Below, piece after piece: positions 21,120-31,353 of a stretch of DNA of 64,000 bases (its first letter is position 1; each line of letters opens with the position of its first letter). Source of the stretch: Massariosphaeria phaeospora (Eukaryota > Ascomycota > Dothideomycetes > Pleosporales); assembly GCA_011032825.1 (NCBI GenBank), contig JAADJZ010000015.1, forward strand, positions 248,001-312,000. Reading direction: 5' to 3'. The notes beneath the pieces were generated by a model. The model searched no databases. It was not told the origin of the DNA and saw nothing but the letters and a program-made list of their open reading frames with translations. A program made the translations under genes and the position numbers.

Positions 21120-23020
21120 ATGCTCTTCCCAGCCGCCCGCCCTGCCCTCCGGACACTGTTGACCAGTGGCCGAAAGCTGCAAACTGCAGGATACAGAATG
21201 GCTTCGTCGGCAGCGAACGTTGCGCCGGTAGAGTCCAACGGTAGCACTGCTGGCAAGAGATATGCGGAAACGCCGCTGAGGAAGGATGAAGAGTCACGGG
21301 GAAGCTACCGGTTCAAGAACAAGAGAATGCGAAACGGCCACGGCGGAGGAGGAGGCAGCCAGATCCTCCAGACGAACGGGTCCAACGAGGAAATCCTCCT
21401 CGACGACGTCAATGCTCTGCTGCAGAAGCTGAAGCTCGAAAGAAACGAGGCGGCTCAACCACCTACGGAGCTGCCCGAGAAGTTCTCTGAAATCGAAGTC
21501 CGCATCGACGAGATCTCGTCGACGGGCGATGGGCTGGGATTCCAGGTAAACTCGCCCTCGGATCAGGTCTACGTGGTTCCCTTCACAGCGCCCGGAGACA
21601 CGGTGACGGCCAAAGTGTTCAAGCACCTCGACAAGGAGAAGTACTCCCTAGCCGACTTCGTCAAAGTCACCACGCCCTCGCCGCACCGCGACGACGCCCT
21701 CATCGGCTGTCCGTACTTCGCCACGTGCTCGGGCTGCCAGTTCCAAATGCTGCCCTACGCCTACCAACTCGCACACAAGAAGACCATCGTCGAGAAAGCG
21801 TACCGCAACTTCTCCAACCTGCCGCCAGAGCTCATCCCCGCGATTGGCGACACCATCGGCTCCCCCCTGCAGTACGGATACCGCACGAAGCTCACGCCGC
21901 ATTTTGACGGCCCGCCCGATGCGCGGCGCAGCGACGGCCGCAATGGCATCAAGCGCGTCTTCAAAGATATGCCTGCTATCGGCTTCATGAAGAAGGGCAC
22001 GCGCCTCACGCTCGACATCGAAGACTGCCCGATTGGAACCCCCGCCGTGCGCAAAGGCCTCGCTCGCGAACGCAAACGCGTAACCTCCAACCTCACACAA
22101 TACCACAAAGGCGCCACGCTGCTGCTCCGCGAATCGACCGAGCGCATCCCCAAAGCGTCCTACTCGGCCTCGCAAGAAGTCGAAGCCGAACCTGACGCCG
22201 ACGCCATCATCGAAGAGCGGGGAGACTACATCTACAAGAAAACCTGCATCACCGACTCCAACGCCAAATCAACCGAATACATCGACTCGTTCCAGTTCGT
22301 CAACCCCGCAGGCTCCTTCTTCCAAAACAACAACTCCATCCTCCCGCTCTTCACACAATACATCCGCGAGCACATCCTGCCGCCCCCGTCCTCCCCCCTT
22401 CCCCCACCACCACCCCGCCAATAACCCACCTCATCGACGCCTACTCCGGCTCCGGCCTCTTCACCATCACCCTCTCCACCCTCTTCACCACCTCCCTGGG
22501 CATCGACATCTCCCCCTCGTCCATAACCTGCGCCGCCACCAACGCCTCTTTGAACGCCCTCCCGCCCTCCTCAACGCGCTTCCTCGCCGCCGACGCCTCC
22601 GCGCTCTTCGCCGCCATCAGCACCCCCGCCGCGCAAACCGTCGTCGTCATCGACCCGCCGCGCAAGGGCTGCGACGCCAGTTTCCTGCGCCAATTGCTGC
22701 TGTATGCGCCTGCGCGCGTCGTGTACGTGAGCTGTAATGTGCATACGCAGGCGCGCGATGTGGGCGTGCTGGTTGGGGGAATGCCGGACGTGGATGGCGG
22801 GTGGGGCGTGGGGAAGGGGTGCTATGAGATTGAGCGGGTGACGGGGTTTGACTTTTTTCCGCAGACGGGGCATGTGGAGGGGGTGGCGGTGTTGAGGAGG
22901 AAGGGAGATGGGGGGGAGAAGGATGGGGATGGGACGGCAGCGGAGAAGGAAGTGGAGAAGGAAGCGGAGAAGGAAGTGGAGAAGGAAGCGGAGAAGGAAG
23001 CGGAGAAGGCTGGTGGGTGA
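21120..23020 (+). CDS. trm2: tRNA (uracil-5-)-methyltransferase TRM2/TrmA family, interrupted by a frameshift in this sequence
   Basis: Trm2 uses SAM to make m5U54 (ribothymidine) in the tRNA T-loop. Frame A runs from ATG 21120 to TAA 22422-22424. It carries a TRAM domain (about residues 121-180), the cysteine cluster CPYFATCSGC, and SFFQNNNS. The rest of the methyltransferase continues in the minus-one frame to TGA 23018-23020: SAM motif IDAYSGSGLFTIT, VIDPPRKGCD, and the catalytic-cysteine motif VVYVSCNVHTQARDV. No GT-AG intron can join the halves. The switch falls inside a C-rich stretch (about 22376-22418) with runs of 5-6 C, so it is a single-base loss, an assembly error or a recent mutation. 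The N-terminus (MLFPAARPALRTLL) resembles a mitochondrial presequence, with a second Met (MASSAANV) for a cytosolic form; this dual targeting is inference. The tail is an EKEV/EKEA repeat. Confidence 0.85.
22943..23014 (+). repeat. 12-base coding minisatellite at the TRM2 C-terminus
   Basis: Five copies of gagaaggaagTG/CG and a sixth altered copy follow one another in frame. They encode repeats of Glu-Lys-Glu-Val or Glu-Lys-Glu-Ala. The array lies after the last catalytic motif and is expected to vary in copy number between strains. Confidence 0.9.
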
Positions 23021-23859
23021 GGTTGGAGCATTGAGTTATTTAGACGTGTGGGAGTACCAGATATATATATATACGTACTACCCGTGGCACAAGGACTGCA
23101 TCACAGTGCACGCTTTGCTTTACGGCGACCTTTCAAACCTAGAGAGCAAACATTATCGCACCTACCACCGTCTCCCACGTCCATGTCCATCATCCACCCA
23201 CCCACATGATGTCTTCACTGCGATTGATTGCACGGCATAGACACAACACATTGATTGACTGCTAGCTATATTCACAAAGACTAAACCCAACTTCTTCCCT
23301 ATTACAATTTCCATCCCTCTACTCTATCTACCACGGGCCCCTCTCCAATATCCAATCCAGACAAGCAAAACAAAACAAGTAGAATGTACAGCAAAAGAAG
23401 CCATGTACCTGTCTAAGAAATGTAACCAACCATCCAATTCAATTTAGAGGGACTAGAAATCCGCATTTACGGGGCAGGGAAGCGGGCGTCTTGAAAAAGG
23501 GGGGGTATATCCATCCATGCTTTCTTTCTTTCTTTCATTCTGCATTTCGCTAGGTACGCTTTAAAAAAGGACAGCAAGCAAGCAAGCAAGCAAGCATTAC
23601 AAGTGCAAGGAAAACGGGGCCGAAAACCAAACAACAAGAAACTTTACAAAGAAAGCAAAGAAACAAGGAAAGAGACAAACAGGCAAACAGGCAAGCAGAC
23701 ACAAGAAAGCGAGCGGACGCCCCATCTACGGACGGGCTAACGCAAGGAAAACCGGGCTTTTTATCTGTCTGGTCTGGTCTGTACAAAGGAAATAAGTTTG
23801 ATCGGTCGGGTAGTCCAATGGACTTCTTCGCAAACAAAACAGCCACCTCTTCTTCTCTT
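23021..23859. other. Convergent 3' region, low-complexity
   Basis: This gap separates the 3' ends of TRM2 and the giant coiled-coil gene. It holds (TTTC)n near 23520-23537, an (AGCA)n tract near 23571-23597, and A-rich runs. No gene or RNA was recognised. Confidence 0.5.
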
Positions 23860-26800
23860 CTACCGCTGCAGCTCCTGCCCAAAATGCAGCCCAATCGGCG
23901 TGACATCGCCATCCACCGTACTCTCATCATCATAAAACCCGCTCTCGCTAAACCGCTCCAGCTCCGCGTCCTGGTCATACGACGCCTTGCGCATGAGCGG
24001 CGGCGTGCTGGGTATAGGCACGGGCTGTTTGCCCAGACTGGGGAAGCCGGCGGCGGTGGTGGTGGAGCCGCGCGAGCTGTTTGAGTTGGAGCGCACGGTG
24101 TTGAGGGGGCGGGCGCCACCGCCTCCTGAGGAGGGCAGGTCGGGCGTGCGGCGCAGGTTCGAGGTTGGGGGCGTCATGAGGCCGGAGAGGAACGATTGCG
24201 CGGAGTGGGAAGTAGGGCGGGAGGGCGTGTTGGTGCGCGAGGTGGTGGTGCTGCTGGGGTTGGTGCCGGCGAGGGCGGCGGAGGCGTTGTCGCGGCCTTT
24301 GCTGCGCCAGTTGCCGAACGCGGCGGCGAGTTGGACGGCCTTGGGCGAGGCGAAATTGGACAGCGTGGTAAGAGTGGGGAAGGTCTGGCCGCCTTGCACG
24401 AGCCGCTCTTTTTCTTGTTGCTCCATCTGAAGATTCGTACGGATGCGGATAGCCGCGTCACGCACAGTCTCGCGGTCGAATGATGGCTGAGCAAGAGCAT
24501 TGATGAGATCGCCGAGGTCATCGATACGAACACCGAGCAGCTCACGCAGCCAGCTAATCTCAGTATCGCGCTCCTTGAGCTTTCCAGGAGCATCGTTGTC
24601 GGCCCCAGCGAGCTGCTGTTCGAGAGTCTCGATGCGTGATTCACGCTCCTGAAGTTGCTCCTGCAATACGGCAATGGATTCCCGAAGGGCTTGAGGAGAG
24701 ATCTTGTCCGAACCGCCAGATGCGTATGAAGAGTTGGCGGGAGTCGGCATTTTGCTGGACTGAGCTGCGGCGACCGCGGCAGTGGCAGCTTCCTTCGCAA
24801 CGGAAAGCTTCTCTTCGAGTAGAGAGACCTTGTCCTGCAGGTGGTCCATCTTCAACTCGGCAAGGGTCAGACGGTCCTTATGGTATGCCTCAGCCCTCTC
24901 CTTATCCTCACGAGCAATACTCAAGGCTCGGCTGTTATCTTGAGATATGGCTTCTAGGCGGCGTTCGAAGGCTTGCTGCTGCTCCTGGAGAGCGATCCTG
25001 CTCTTTTCTAGGGCTTGGCCAACAGCATGCTTACTAGTATCAGCAGCAGCCTCCAGCTCAAGTAGGTGCTTCTCCTTGGCAGTGTCGGCATTCAAACGGA
25101 CGTTGTCAAGTTCGGCGCGAACACGGGCGACCTCGCTTTCCAGATCAGCTCTTACAATGTTGACCTGGTTGTTAGCTGTATCGATGTCAGCATCCATGAG
25201 GACACGAGCGCGTCTGATTTCGACATGCGCAGCGTCTCTTGCTTCTCTGAATTCGCGTTCGTATCGTTCCGCGGCCCTTTGGTGTTCTGAGCTTTCCTGC
25301 TTCGTCTGCTCAACAACATCCTCAAGCCTGGCGTTGTGTTTTTGAGTCTGCTCGAGGGTGATTCTGAGCTTCATGCCTTCGCGTTCCTGGGTCTCGAGTC
25401 GTTCAAGCTCCCGCTCGAGGCGTTCGCGAGTCCGGCCTTCTGCCTCAATCCTAGCGCTTAGCACCTCATATTTCTTCAGGTGTGCTTCGTCGCTCTTCTG
25501 CCACTGAACGCGCTCAGCGGCGGCCTGTCCGGAAGCAACAATCATGTCTTGTTGCAGCTTCTCGAACTTAGCACGCATAGCCTCGCGAACACGCGTCGCT
25601 TCTTCAGTTTGGAGACGGGAGTGGTCGATGGATTTACGCATCTTTGCAGTCTCCTCATGCGCTTGCTGGATATCACTTCTCCATTTCTTCGCGGAAAGAC
25701 GGTGCTCCTCAAGTGTGAACGTAAGCGCTTCATTTTCAGCAGAGACACCATCAAGCTTCTTCCTGAGATCCTCTTCGGAGCTTTCCAGCGCGACCCCGCT
25801 GAGTTTAAGCGCTTCGTTCTCGGCTTGTAATGCGGCAAGCTTGCTGTGGAGCTCGTCGTCATCATCATGGAAATTATCGAGACTGCGACGGGAGACTTCG
25901 CATTGTTCCTCCAGCGCGCGGATTTTGATTTCGTCGTCGCTAGATGATTGTTGAAGGAGAGCGAGCTCTTCCTCTGTGACCTTGAGCAGGCGTGCATTAT
26001 CAGCCTCACGAGCCTCCAGCACCTTGCGAGCTTCCATCTCAGTGTCGGCTCGCGAAGCTGCCTCCTTCAGCATAGCGTCGAGGTCCGCAATGCGGGCATC
26101 CCTCTCTTGGATTGTCTGCGTTTCATCGCGCTTGGCGGCTTCCATGCTCTGCCTTCTGAATGCGTCATCAATGAGCTCTCGGACATCCTCGGCCTGCAGG
26201 TGATGGCTTGTCGTTTGTGCTATAGAAGCTTTCAAGCTGCCGATGATTTGGTAGAGTTCAGACATGTCAACTTGGGGCTGAGGAATGTCCACGGGTGCTT
26301 CAAGTTTGGATGCAGGCTTATGAGTTGCCAAAGCCTGCTCGACAATGGAACGAATATCGTCGGGCTGAATAGTTGGCATGGCCGGAGCTGTTGGCAAACG
26401 AGACTCGAGCAGCTCAGTAACGATCGCACGAAGAGTCTCCGGCTGGATAGGCTCCGCCACGGGTGGCTGTTGTTGAGACAACAAAGCCTCAGTAACAATC
26501 GATCGAAGGTCGTCCGGCCAGATCTGTTCCGGAATGGGAGCCGGTGGGGGCGGGGGTGCATGAGTCGCGAAGGCTTCCATCATGATAGTACGGATATCGT
26601 CTGGTTGAAGCGACTCGACCGCGGGTGCAGCAGCCTGAGGAGCATGTGTAGCCAAAACCTCTGTGATAATAGACCGAATATCGTCGGGTTTTATGTGTTC
26701 GACAGCGGACTCCGCCACTACTGGCCTCTGAGATGCAAGTGCTTCCAAGATGATTTCTCTAATGTTGGCTGCCTGCAATTGTTCGACCGGAGCTGTCTGA

Positions 26801-29800
26801 GACTGTTGAGCGGCCAGGGCCTCTATAACCACATCACGAATTTTCTCGGGCAAGACGGGCTCTGCAACAGGCACCGGCAGCGATGAATCCTTTGGCTGAT
26901 GAGACTCGAGGGCATCCGTGACTATGCTTCGAATCATTTCAAGCTTTCGGTCCTTCCGTGGGGAACGATTGCGGTAATGGGAATCGGCACCATTGTCATC
27001 GTCCTCATCATCTGCGTCGCTATCAAGACGTTCGCTGGACATACTACGTCTGCCGCGACCGTTTCGTTGAGACATCATCGCAAGAGAGTCCTGAATGTGT
27101 CGCAAGTTCTCCTCGACCGGTCCCAGACGATTCTGCAGAAGACCACCGATGAGTTCATCAACATGGCTGTCGAAGAAGCGGCTGCGTGTTTGGATCTTGT
27201 GTTCGCCTTCCGAAAGGAGGCCTTCATCCCAGTCGCTCACGGGCACATCATCTGCATTGTTAAGACGATGGACAGGTGATTCATAGGTGAGGCCAGCACG
27301 TTCGTCATCAAACGGATCTTGCGCAATTGACGTAGACGACGGGACCATGCTCCTCGGAGCGTATAACCTGCGAGGGCTCGGACTAGGGGCGTCACTACGC
27401 AATTTGGCGTTGGGCGGCAAATCGTTGCGATCGAATGGATGAGGCGTTCGTCTTGGCGAAGACTGCTCCCAAGACTGGTCGTCCCGTTCGACGCCGAAGT
27501 CAGACCCTTCCTCGTTCATATGTTTCAACACAGCATCGATGTCATTGAAAGATGCTTGACCAAGATTGTCGAAATCGATGCTCTCGCTCTCCGGGTATGT
27601 CGCATGTCTACCCGATTCTAGGGCAGTCTTGTATGATCCGTCGTCGCTTGGGCGGAAAGTGGTTGCGGGACTGCGACTCAAGTGCCGCGGAGGGCTGTTG
27701 TCGACATCCTCGGACTGCGCAACGGACGGCTTCGTAACGTGCAGTCCGAAATCATAGCCGGCAGTGCTAAATTGAGGACGGAACTCAAACGGTTTCGCGG
27801 CAGCGGACAGCGAGCTCCTGTTGGAATGCTTCTTCGTGAACGGTTGCGGACCCTCTTCTACCGTAGGAGTAGCCGCATCACTTTCATGAGGCGACAAGTC
27901 ATCGATTGGTGTCCTAGAGTCCGATTGCGACTCGATGCCTTGCTCTAGCTCAGTATCCTGGGCAGTTGACTCGAAAGCTGGGTCTTCACGCCGCAACGCA
28001 GGAGACTCGGGGCTCTTCGATTTAGAGGGTGCCCTCTCAGCGTTGGGCGATAGATTCTCCTTGTCCTCTGGTGCCGCATCTCGTTCAACTTGTGGGTCTT
28101 GTTTGCTTGCCTGTGGTTGGTGGGTCTCACCGAGAGCCTGGGAAAGAGTTGGCCGCAGTGCAAATCTGGGGACTTCATCACCGTCTTCAGTTCCGCGTCG
28201 AGCACGCTTTTCTCGTCCTTCAGATCGCATAGGACGACCCTCTTCGTCCTCTATTTCCTCCTGTTCATAGGCATGCTCCGGAGTCTGCTGCCGTGTCGTA
28301 TCGGGACGCACGATGGGAACAGCCTTAGAGCGTTTAGCCTTGACCTTGCCAAAACTGCTGGAAGATGCGGCGGGCTTCTGTACTGCACTTCTGGAACTAA
28401 AGACCGACGTTCCAAGCTTGAATGCAGGCCCATTTGACGCAAAGTTGAAGGCGCTGCTAGGCTTAGCATCCTCATGCGTTGACGCAGGCTTGAACTCGGG
28501 AGCGCCAAGTGCCGATTTGAACACCGATGCCTCACCAAAAGGCTTGAACGATGGGACAGTAGGTTTGAAAGCGGGCACATCTGACTTGAAAGTAGGTGCA
28601 GTGACGTTGAAGTTAGTCGACCCATCAAGGCTAGGTTGGTTGCTTCTAGGTATAGCATCTTGGCCAGGAGATTTGAGCGCAGAGGGGAAGGAAAAACTCG
28701 AGGAGAACGATCCGGAGTTTGGACTAAACGAAGCAGAGGGATTGAACTTGAACTCTTTAGCTTCAACATTGAGCCTTGAAATCGAGACATGTGATGTGTG
28801 CTTGCTGTGCATCGCAGACCCAGGCTTGACAAATGCAAACTTTGGATCCTTCCCTGTGTTGCTAATCTGCGAAGCAGCCTTCGAGTGCGCCGAACTCTGC
28901 GCTGTCTCCCGAGTCTCTTCATCCTCGGCAATTTCGCCGTCCTCAAGACTGGGGTTAGTGCCATTGGAACCGTTGGTTTTAGCCCCATCACTGTTGCCAC
29001 GTGGATTCTCTGATGGTGAAGTGCTGAATTTGAACAAGTTGGATTGAGGCTTCGCCAACGAATGCGCCCTGTTATGCGGCTGCGGCTGGTGTAGGACAGG
29101 CCGAGAACCCTCCCACTTAGAATCAGTAACTAGATTCGAAGGTTTGGGTTGGCGGGAAAGTTCAGGTTCCGTACTGAAATCCCCTCCCTCGTCGAACTGC
29201 TTGTCGATAGCTTGTTCAAGGTGGTACTCGGCATCTCGAGCCTCGCGTTCCAGGTTTGCGCTAATGTTGTGGCGATGACCGCGAGGAGTTGGGACAGCGA
29301 TATCGGGACCAGGTTGCGCGGCATGCTTGAGCGCGGGGACTTCGTCCTCTTCGGCTTCGTCTTCAGGGACCTCGGCGAGCGTGGATGAGGGGCGCACAGC
29401 CAGGAGCTGTTGTTGTTGCTGATGTAAGAGCTGGGCTTGGAGCTGTTGCTGCTGCTGCTGCATTTGGACCAAGAGATCGTCCTTCTCAGTTGGCGTAAAA
29501 GGGTATTGCGCACCAGGCCTCATGCCGAAAGGTGATCCTGGCGTCACAACATGGGAAAGATCGGGTCTGCTCAGCGGCAGAGCAGGCGATCCGCCCCGTG
29601 GGCCTTGAGCGCTGAAGTAATTGCCCGGCGACCAGGCGCCGGTAGGTGAAGCAGTTTGTTGGATGAAGCTGGCGGGCGAGAAGGTGGAGTGCCTGTGCAT
29701 GTGCAAGGGCGCACGAGGATTGACAAATGATGCAGGAGACGCAACCGACTGCCGTGACATGTGACCTGGGGATGGACCAAGTGGGAAGGAGGCACCAGAC

Positions 29801-31353
29801 ACGATACTTCCTTGTCGCATTCGGTGGCTACCCGCAGACATTGTCGGGAGTGGCGGCGAAAACGGCATGCCTGGATGTTGTGATGAGGCTTGCCGTGACA
29901 TTGGCGACGGCCGTTCTTCTTCCTCGCCTCCCAAACTCACTCCCAATGCGGCAAGCTTCGCCTCCATGAGATGGGCGACGTACTCATTCCATTCTTCTTT
30001 CCTGGGAACGCGCACTCGGGTGCCATTGGAACGGTCTGCTCGGATCTCCACGTCATCAGGCCATATGCCGCGATTCTGGGAGAGAGGCTTTGCGGTGGCA
30101 TCGCTTATACCATCTGGAGGTGCAAAGGCTCGCACATCATAGCCCTGGCGCTCGTATTCCTGCATCTTCTGCTCAACATCCTCGGCACTCATAGGTTTCG
30201 GTGGAAACCCGGGTGACCCTCTCGGGATATCACGGGGAATGGAGATGATGCACCCCTTGCCCTTCACCAGCACCTTCTTACGTATACGGGGCGCAGGAGC
30301 AGGAGTCGGAGTAGGTGCCTGTTCAACGGGAGCTTGCGGTTTGCTTGGAGTTTCGCTTTCCGCCGGTTCCGGAGATTCCTGCGGCACTGTTTCTTTCGGC
30401 GACACAGGTGGCTTCTCCGCATGCGCACTGCGTCCAAGAGCTGATCGAAGGCTTCCCCCCGAGCCCTGACGCGAGTGCGCCACGTCAGGGTTCGCGTATC
30501 TTGAGGCCATCATCTTGCTGAACTCTTCTTTCTGGTCCTCGCTGAAATGGGACCAAAAGTCCTGCTGGTTTAATGTCTTGTTGCTTTTATGGGTCTTGTG
30601 ACTCTTCGCCGGTGTCTCAACAGGTGCCGGTTGCTCTTCCACAGCGCTATTCCCTGTTTCACTATTCGCAGTGCCGTCACTCCACCAATCGCTCGCGTCA
30701 CGGTTCCAGCGCCCGTCCAAGAACCGTTGTACCCACTCTTCGGTTGATTCGAGTTTGGACTCGGCCGCTCGCGGAGTCGTTCCAAGGTCGAATAGCGGTC
30801 TAGTGGGCGTCTCTAGACCAGCCGGGAGCCGAGACGGGATTAGATGCTCGAGATTGAACTGAACAGGAGACTGGTTTTCCAAGCGCGGGATCAAGTGCTC
30901 GAGATTGAACTGATTCGGCAAGCTGTCTTCTGCCAAAGGGGTCGGAAGCAGATGCTCGAGTCCGAACTGGAGGGCTGACGGGTCTTCTTCAAGATCGTCA
31001 CTTCCGAGATTCGTCGATGGATGACGTCGTCGGTTGTTGAACGACGGCGGCGGGTTCCTGTACGGACTACCCCAGCTGGCCGTGTAGTATGTACTGTCGG
31101 TTTTCTCGTGTCTTGCGACCGTGGACGGCGTACGCGGGACACTGCCGAGCACCGAGAGCGAAGGGAGAGCAGGAAGGTCCGGGCTCGAATGGCCGAGGGT
31201 CTGTGTCGGCGACGGAGCTGTCCACAGAGTCTGCGCCGGAGACGGCACGTCGTCTGCCTCTGAGGGGCTATTCGCTTCACCGGTGTGCCGCAAAACAGAT
31301 GGGGGCGATGACGGCAGAGCAACAGAGGACGAGGAGGTGCGTCGAGCTGGCAT
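23860..31353 (-). CDS. Giant repeat and coiled-coil protein of filamentous fungi (2,497 aa, intronless)
   Basis: A 7.5 kb uninterrupted frame runs from ATG 31353. The visible layout has five parts. (1) Three copies of QF-N/G-LEHL-I/L-P at about residues 126-172. (2) A conserved-looking basic segment KGKGCIISIPRDIPRGSPGF at about 363-382, followed by a helix. (3) A disordered region with FK-P/F-x-F patches at about 865-1000. (4) Nine degenerate repeats of about 30 residues at about 1471-1733, core PDDIRSIVTEALATH with Pro/Ala-rich linkers. (5) A long coiled coil at about 1740-2290, then a basic Ser-rich tail. No motor, kinase or membrane domain is visible. Some fungal annotations give similar proteins myosin-heavy-chain-like names, which I recall only loosely; no motor head supports that. 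A scaffold at a septum, cortex or microtubule-organising site is plausible inference. Confidence 0.8.
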   Translation of the reverse strand: MPARRTSSSSVALPSSPPSVLRHTGEANSPSEADDVPSPAQTLWTAPSPTQTLGHSSPDLPALPSLSVLGSVPRTPSTVARHEKTDSTYYTASWGSPYRNPPPSFNNRRRHPSTNLGSDDLEEDPSALQFGLEHLLPTPLAEDSLPNQFNLEHLIPRLENQSPVQFNLEHLIPSRLPAGLETPTRPLFDLGTTPRAAESKLESTEEWVQRFLDGRWNRDASDWWSDGTANSETGNSAVEEQPAPVETPAKSHKTHKSNKTLNQQDFWSHFSEDQKEEFSKMMASRYANPDVAHSRQGSGGSLRSALGRSAHAEKPPVSPKETVPQESPEPAESETPSKPQAPVEQAPTPTPAPAPRIRKKVLVKGKGCIISIPRDIPRGSPGFPPKPMSAEDVEQKMQEYERQGYDVRAFAPPDGISDATAKPLSQNRGIWPDDVEIRADRSNGTRVRVPRKEEWNEYVAHLMEAKLAALGVSLGGEEEERPSPMSRQASSQHPGMPFSPPLPTMSAGSHRMRQGSIVSGASFPLGPSPGHMSRQSVASPASFVNPRAPLHMHRHSTFSPASFIQQTASPTGAWSPGNYFSAQGPRGGSPALPLSRPDLSHVVTPGSPFGMRPGAQYPFTPTEKDDLLVQMQQQQQQLQAQLLHQQQQQLLAVRPSSTLAEVPEDEAEEDEVPALKHAAQPGPDIAVPTPRGHRHNISANLEREARDAEYHLEQAIDKQFDEGGDFSTEPELSRQPKPSNLVTDSKWEGSRPVLHQPQPHNRAHSLAKPQSNLFKFSTSPSENPRGNSDGAKTNGSNGTNPSLEDGEIAEDEETRETAQSSAHSKAASQISNTGKDPKFAFVKPGSAMHSKHTSHVSISRLNVEAKEFKFNPSASFSPNSGSFSSSFSFPSALKSPGQDAIPRSNQPSLDGSTNFNVTAPTFKSDVPAFKPTVPSFKPFGEASVFKSALGAPEFKPASTHEDAKPSSAFNFASNGPAFKLGTSVFSSRSAVQKPAASSSSFGKVKAKRSKAVPIVRPDTTRQQTPEHAYEQEEIEDEEGRPMRSEGREKRARRGTEDGDEVPRFALRPTLSQALGETHQPQASKQDPQVERDAAPEDKENLSPNAERAPSKSKSPESPALRREDPAFESTAQDTELEQGIESQSDSRTPIDDLSPHESDAATPTVEEGPQPFTKKHSNRSSLSAAAKPFEFRPQFSTAGYDFGLHVTKPSVAQSEDVDNSPPRHLSRSPATTFRPSDDGSYKTALESGRHATYPESESIDFDNLGQASFNDIDAVLKHMNEEGSDFGVERDDQSWEQSSPRRTPHPFDRNDLPPNAKLRSDAPSPSPRRLYAPRSMVPSSTSIAQDPFDDERAGLTYESPVHRLNNADDVPVSDWDEGLLSEGEHKIQTRSRFFDSHVDELIGGLLQNRLGPVEENLRHIQDSLAMMSQRNGRGRRSMSSERLDSDADDEDDDNGADSHYRNRSPRKDRKLEMIRSIVTDALESHQPKDSSLPVPVAEPVLPEKIRDVVIEALAAQQSQTAPVEQLQAANIREIILEALASQRPVVAESAVEHIKPDDIRSIITEVLATHAPQAAAPAVESLQPDDIRTIMMEAFATHAPPPPPAPIPEQIWPDDLRSIVTEALLSQQQPPVAEPIQPETLRAIVTELLESRLPTAPAMPTIQPDDIRSIVEQALATHKPASKLEAPVDIPQPQVDMSELYQIIGSLKASIAQTTSHHLQAEDVRELIDDAFRRQSMEAAKRDETQTIQERDARIADLDAMLKEAASRADTEMEARKVLEAREADNARLLKVTEEELALLQQSSSDDEIKIRALEEQCEVSRRSLDNFHDDDDELHSKLAALQAENEALKLSGVALESSEEDLRKKLDGVSAENEALTFTLEEHRLSAKKWRSDIQQAHEETAKMRKSIDHSRLQTEEATRVREAMRAKFEKLQQDMIVASGQAAAERVQWQKSDEAHLKKYEVLSARIEAEGRTRERLERELERLETQEREGMKLRITLEQTQKHNARLEDVVEQTKQESSEHQRAAERYEREFREARDAAHVEIRRARVLMDADIDTANNQVNIVRADLESEVARVRAELDNVRLNADTAKEKHLLELEAAADTSKHAVGQALEKSRIALQEQQQAFERRLEAISQDNSRALSIAREDKERAEAYHKDRLTLAELKMDHLQDKVSLLEEKLSVAKEAATAAVAAAQSSKMPTPANSSYASGGSDKISPQALRESIAVLQEQLQERESRIETLEQQLAGADNDAPGKLKERDTEISWLRELLGVRIDDLGDLINALAQPSFDRETVRDAAIRIRTNLQMEQQEKERLVQGGQTFPTLTTLSNFASPKAVQLAAAFGNWRSKGRDNASAALAGTNPSSTTTSRTNTPSRPTSHSAQSFLSGLMTPPTSNLRRTPDLPSSGGGGARPLNTVRSNSNSSRGSTTTAAGFPSLGKQPVPIPSTPPLMRKASYDQDAELERFSESGFYDDESTVDGDVTPIGLHFGQELQR

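Noticed and set aside
22386..22424. Programmed minus-one ribosomal frameshifting in TRM2
   Set aside because: No proper X-XXY-YYZ slippery heptamer is present in the right frame, and no such signal is known for this family. An indel in a C run is simpler.
25948..26886. 312-codon plus-strand frame within the giant gene
   Set aside because: Antisense shadow of the repeat region; its residues simply mirror the repeats on the other strand.
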